Source of the DNA: an uncultured Phascolarctobacterium sp.
GTDB taxonomy: Bacteria > Bacillota > Negativicutes > Acidaminococcales > Acidaminococcaceae
Assembly: GCA_905207485.1 (NCBI GenBank)
Contig: CAJLLL010000061.1
Coordinates: 1 to 9,019, forward strand
DNA length: 9,019 nt
Direction: 5' to 3'
How positions within the stretch are numbered: the first letter of the stretch is position 1; each line of letters starts with the position of its first letter. Both the position numbers and the translations under genes were made by a program. Below are positions 6,503 through 9,019 of the stretch, piece after piece. The notes under the pieces are model-generated. The model was given only the letters and a program-made list of their open reading frames with translations. It did no database searches and was not told the DNA's origin.

Positions 6503-6724
6503 ATGCAAAATAAACGTACCTGGCTTTTTTTAATACTGCTTTTAATTTTGTTCAGCCTTATTGTAGCCCAGCAGCAGCAAATTAATGATTTGCGCGATGA
6601 TTTAACAACAGTGCAGGAACAATACACAACGCTTGAAAAGAAACTGACGGAACATATTACACCGCCTCTGCCAACTGAAAACGCGGCAGATAACAGCAGC
6701 ATTGCAGTAAGCGGCGCAAAATAA
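6503..6724 (+). CDS. Small single-pass membrane protein with coiled coil, unknown function
   Basis: A 73-residue protein of no family I can name. A short basic N-terminus (MQNKR) precedes one strongly hydrophobic helix at about 6-22 (TWLFLILLLILFSLIVA). A Gln-rich, heptad-like coiled coil follows at about 23-51 (QQQQINDL, DLTTVQEQY, LEKKLTEH), then a Pro/Ser/Ala tail. The layout (short cytoplasmic end, one helix, extracytoplasmic coiled coil) resembles FtsL/FtsB-type bitopic proteins in topology only. The start is the ATG at 6503, with GAGGTGG at 6491-6497 five bases before it; the in-frame GTG at 6494 is part of that ribosome site. It has its own promoter, is the only plus-strand gene here, and ends before a bidirectional terminator. 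The promoter, ribosome site and terminator together make it credible despite its size. Confidence 0.8.
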   Translation: MQNKRTWLFLILLLILFSLIVAQQQQINDLRDDLTTVQEQYTTLEKKLTEHITPPLPTENAADNSSIAVSGAK

Positions 6725-6762
6725 AACAGACTTCTAATATTTATAATGTATCTTCAACGCAC

Positions 6763-6792
6763 AAAACCCCGGCACATAAGTACCGGGGTTTT
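6763..6792. terminator. Bidirectional intrinsic terminator between convergent genes
   Basis: Perfect 10-bp arms AAAACCCCGG (6763-6772) and CCGGGGTTTT (6783-6792) with a ten-base spacer. On the plus strand it is followed by TTTTAGTTTT, the stronger T-tract, and serves the small membrane gene. On the minus strand the stem ends in TTTT and serves the autotransporter, whose stop codon is at 6815. Confidence 0.9.
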
Positions 6793-6814
6793 AGTTTTAA
6801 GTTTTATACTTTAA

Positions 6815-9019
6815 TTAAAAGCTGTATCTTACGCCTGCGCTCCACTGCCACGGAGTAGCAACATCGCCGCCATAAGTTTTTTCCACATCAAAATACAGAT
6901 GAGTTGCATCGCTCAAATTAATATTAGTACCTACACCAACTTCAAACCAGCCGCCGCCAAGGTCCTGTTCATAAACATCACTGATACCTCCACGGCTCAT
7001 AGTTACTTCGGTTTCGCCATCAAAGTCATACAGATAGGAAGCACGGGCATAAACATTTCCGGCTTTAATATCTTTGCCAAGAGAGAAACCTACACGGCCT
7101 ACAAGGCTGTCCATACCTTCCTGGCGAACCTCTGCACCATTACTGGTTGTATAATCGACAGCACCGACAGTACCGTAAGTCAATTCAACCTGAGGCTCAA
7201 TCCAGAAGCCATTTCCCTGCTCAAAACGTTTGCCGTATTCAGCACTAATGCTATAACCATTGGTGTTATAATCTCCGCTGCCTACACCACCGTTTGCATT
7301 AAAATCGCTGTCAATTCTTGCATATTTGGCAACTAAATCAATAAAGCTGCCGTCATCTTTTAAGTAAGAACCATATACGCCAACACCGGTATGATTGTTT
7401 TCTGCACTGCCGGTTCTAAATGTGCTGTTACCTTCAGTACGGGTTAAGAACATACCAACAGTCCAGTTCGGGTCGGTGCTGAGTTTTTCATCATAACCAA
7501 CCTGATAGTAATTATACTGGTTCTGAATGCTTTCATATTCAACTTCACCGCGCACCATACGTGCCCATACACCATGTTCACCTTTGCTGTCGCGCAGTTC
7601 GCCAAGACGTTTGTTCATATCATTGTTTTCCTGACGCCATGTCATAAGATTAATGGCAGCCAGATTGCTAAGGCCTACGTTAGTGATATTTTTAGCTACA
7701 GTATAATTAGTAACTTCACCATCTTTTACATCAGCAGTAATTTTGCCTGCAATTATACCTTCATCGGTAGTAATTTGAGAAGCTGCCGATTTTTCATCTT
7801 CTTCAGTACCGGTAGTTACAACATCAGCCAAATCCTGTACTGTTGCATCACCGCCGTAAATAGCATCAGCAATTTCACCACTGCCGTTAACTGTGATAGC
7901 AGTATCTTCGCCAACATTATCAATGTTCATTTTATTTTCAAGGCTGTTAGTGTTAACAGTGCCCGTACCGTTTAAATTACTTACATTAACCTGTTGAGCA
8001 TTGCCTTGCATAGAAATTATACCTTCATTTAATCTAATTTCTGATGCATTGAACTCCTCAGCTCCATCCTGCATATTTACAATACCACCATCAGCTAATT
8101 CAAGATTATTAATGAAGCTATCTCCAGTCATATTCCAAGAAGCACCATTATTAATGTTCATTTTAAAACCTGTTACATTACCATGATATTCCGGTGCTTC
8201 AAGTTCTACTTTATCAACATATTCTCCATCAATTTTGTATTCCTGATAAGCCCTACCAGTCCAAGAAGAATCTTCACCAGAAAGATTTACATTAACATTA
8301 GAATTTATTATTTTTCCGCTATTTTGAGAGTCTCCTGGAGTATTAGGTGTTTCAAAAACAATATCGCCATTTAATACTGTTGTATGTTTACCATCAGTAT
8401 TAATATTAATTGTTGCATTACCACGGGTATCAATAGCATTAATTGCATTAACAGTCAAGTTACCTTTGATATTTATTTGACCATTAGAATGCGCAGATAT
8501 ACCTAAGTTAGCACCATTAATAACTATGTTATCAGCTTGAATATTAGCAGATGCTGAATTTTGGGGAGCCTTTTTATCTTGAGTATTACTTTGTACATGC
8601 AAAGCAAAGGTACCATCACTATTCAAAGTAAAAGATTTTGCATTTACATCAAACTTACTATTTTTATCTAATACATGAACTCCCATTGCAACATTGCCAC
8701 CATTATCGTTAGCATTAATTTCTATTACAGAATTTCCATTTCCTAAACTGACAGCACCGCCATTAATCCTAACAGCACGTGAACCATTAGTTTCACCTTG
8801 ATTAGAAGTAATAGTAATTTCCTCACCAGTTAATTTAATTTCATCACCAGTTTCAGCATAAATGCCATAACTAATCCCAGGTTCCTTATCATATGTTTTA
8901 TCCGATATAATATTAATAGATTCACTATTTTCTATTGAAGAATCAATAGAACCGCTTTGCTGTACTTCCGCAAAACCTACATTTCCTATAATTAAGCAGG
9001 CCATCAAAGTACTTAATGT
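6815..9019 (-). CDS. Type V autotransporter: beta-helix passenger and outer-membrane barrel, 5' end outside the window
   Basis: At least 734 residues; the frame stays open to the window edge (reading T-L-S-T before the LMACLIIG core), so the first codons are missing and the ATG at 9004 lies inside the signal peptide, which is probably cleaved at VGFA/EVQQ. Numbering from the TTG codon at 9007: residues 14 to ~445 are the passenger, rich in Asn, Gly, Thr, Ile and Asp and without cysteine, as expected for a beta-helix. Residues 446-476 are the linker (LAAINLMTWRQE, NKRLGELRDSKG). GVWARM at 479-484 opens the C-terminal barrel, which ends WQWSAGVRYSF with the terminal Phe recognised by BAM. The protein would be exported by Sec and display its passenger on the cell surface. 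No catalytic motif, such as a serine-protease GDSG, is seen, so an adhesin or structural role is likely but unproven. Its promoter lies outside. Confidence 0.93.
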   Translation of the reverse strand, partial: TLSTLMACLIIGNVGFAEVQQSGSIDSSIENSESINIISDKTYDKEPGISYGIYAETGDEIKLTGEEITITSNQGETNGSRAVRINGGAVSLGNGNSVIEINANDNGGNVAMGVHVLDKNSKFDVNAKSFTLNSDGTFALHVQSNTQDKKAPQNSASANIQADNIVINGANLGISAHSNGQINIKGNLTVNAINAIDTRGNATININTDGKHTTVLNGDIVFETPNTPGDSQNSGKIINSNVNVNLSGEDSSWTGRAYQEYKIDGEYVDKVELEAPEYHGNVTGFKMNINNGASWNMTGDSFINNLELADGGIVNMQDGAEEFNASEIRLNEGIISMQGNAQQVNVSNLNGTGTVNTNSLENKMNIDNVGEDTAITVNGSGEIADAIYGGDATVQDLADVVTTGTEEDEKSAASQITTDEGIIAGKITADVKDGEVTNYTVAKNITNVGLSNLAAINLMTWRQENNDMNKRLGELRDSKGEHGVWARMVRGEVEYESIQNQYNYYQVGYDEKLSTDPNWTVGMFLTRTEGNSTFRTGSAENNHTGVGVYGSYLKDDGSFIDLVAKYARIDSDFNANGGVGSGDYNTNGYSISAEYGKRFEQGNGFWIEPQVELTYGTVGAVDYTTSNGAEVRQEGMDSLVGRVGFSLGKDIKAGNVYARASYLYDFDGETEVTMSRGGISDVYEQDLGGGWFEVGVGTNINLSDATHLYFDVEKTYGGDVATPWQWSAGVRYSF

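Noticed and set aside
7574..7975. Plus-strand open frame antisense to the autotransporter linker and passenger
   Set aside because: The autotransporter frame is intact across the region and carries family motifs; the antisense product is low in recognisable features.
9002..9004. ATG as start of the autotransporter
   Set aside because: It would cut the signal peptide in half, no ribosome site precedes it, and the frame stays open and hydrophobic to the edge of the window.
8996..9010. Lipobox-like L-M-A-C in the autotransporter signal sequence
   Set aside because: Met at position -2 is poor for a lipobox, and the cysteine is followed by a continuing hydrophobic core and a good signal peptidase I site (VGFA/EVQQ).
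1..9019. CRISPR arrays, tRNA or rRNA genes, transposons, phage or toxin-antitoxin genes
   Set aside because: No regularly spaced direct repeats, cloverleaf-like sequence, inverted terminal repeats or transposase/integrase frames were seen on either strand.

Overview
The window reads as chromosomal DNA of a diderm (outer-membrane) Firmicute, most likely a member of the Negativicutes. The ZapA, U32 and GltX proteins look Firmicute-like, yet the window also carries a type V autotransporter with an outer-membrane beta-barrel, which needs an outer membrane. A genus such as Phascolarctobacterium or another Acidaminococcaceae would fit, but this is a guess from protein style and I could not run a search. 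No tRNA, rRNA, CRISPR array, insertion sequence, integrase or phage gene is visible.

Layout. Positions 1-3350 form one minus-strand operon: a sigma-70-type promoter (3322-3350), then gltX (glutamyl-tRNA synthetase), a secreted two-domain protein with a chagasin/I42-like C-terminus, zapA (cell-division protein) and a U32-family protein that runs off the left edge. The gaps are 18 bp, 11 bp and a one-base TAATG overlap. Positions 3384-6389 hold a second minus-strand operon. It starts at an extended -10 promoter and has a leader with a terminator-like hairpin. It then encodes a DEAD-box RNA helicase (DEVD variant), a small Trp-patch lipoprotein and an ATP-grasp ligase of the glutathionylspermidine-synthase family, and ends in a strong intrinsic terminator. 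Divergent from it, positions 6432-6724 carry a small plus-strand gene with its own promoter; it encodes one membrane helix followed by a coiled coil. A bidirectional terminator (6763-6792) separates it from a convergent minus-strand autotransporter that runs off the right edge.

The longest open frames would mislead at several starts. The helicase, the ligase and the small membrane protein each have an upstream in-frame TTG or GTG that lies in a hairpin loop or in the Shine-Dalgarno sequence itself; the real starts are the ATGs at 6309, 4679 and 6503. The autotransporter frame stays open to the window edge, so its start lies outside.

How the genes may work together. The first operon links translation (gltX), probable RNA modification (U32), division (zapA) and an exported inhibitor-like protein. 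In the second, the lipoprotein and ligase pair resembles in layout the E. coli ygiB-ygiC pair, a DUF1190 lipoprotein next to a glutathionylspermidine-synthase-like ligase. The most interesting points are that pair, the secreted fusion of an RsiV/PdaC-like domain with a chagasin-like domain, the helicase leader hairpin, and the autotransporter passenger with degenerate ~30-residue repeats and a base composition unlike its barrel.
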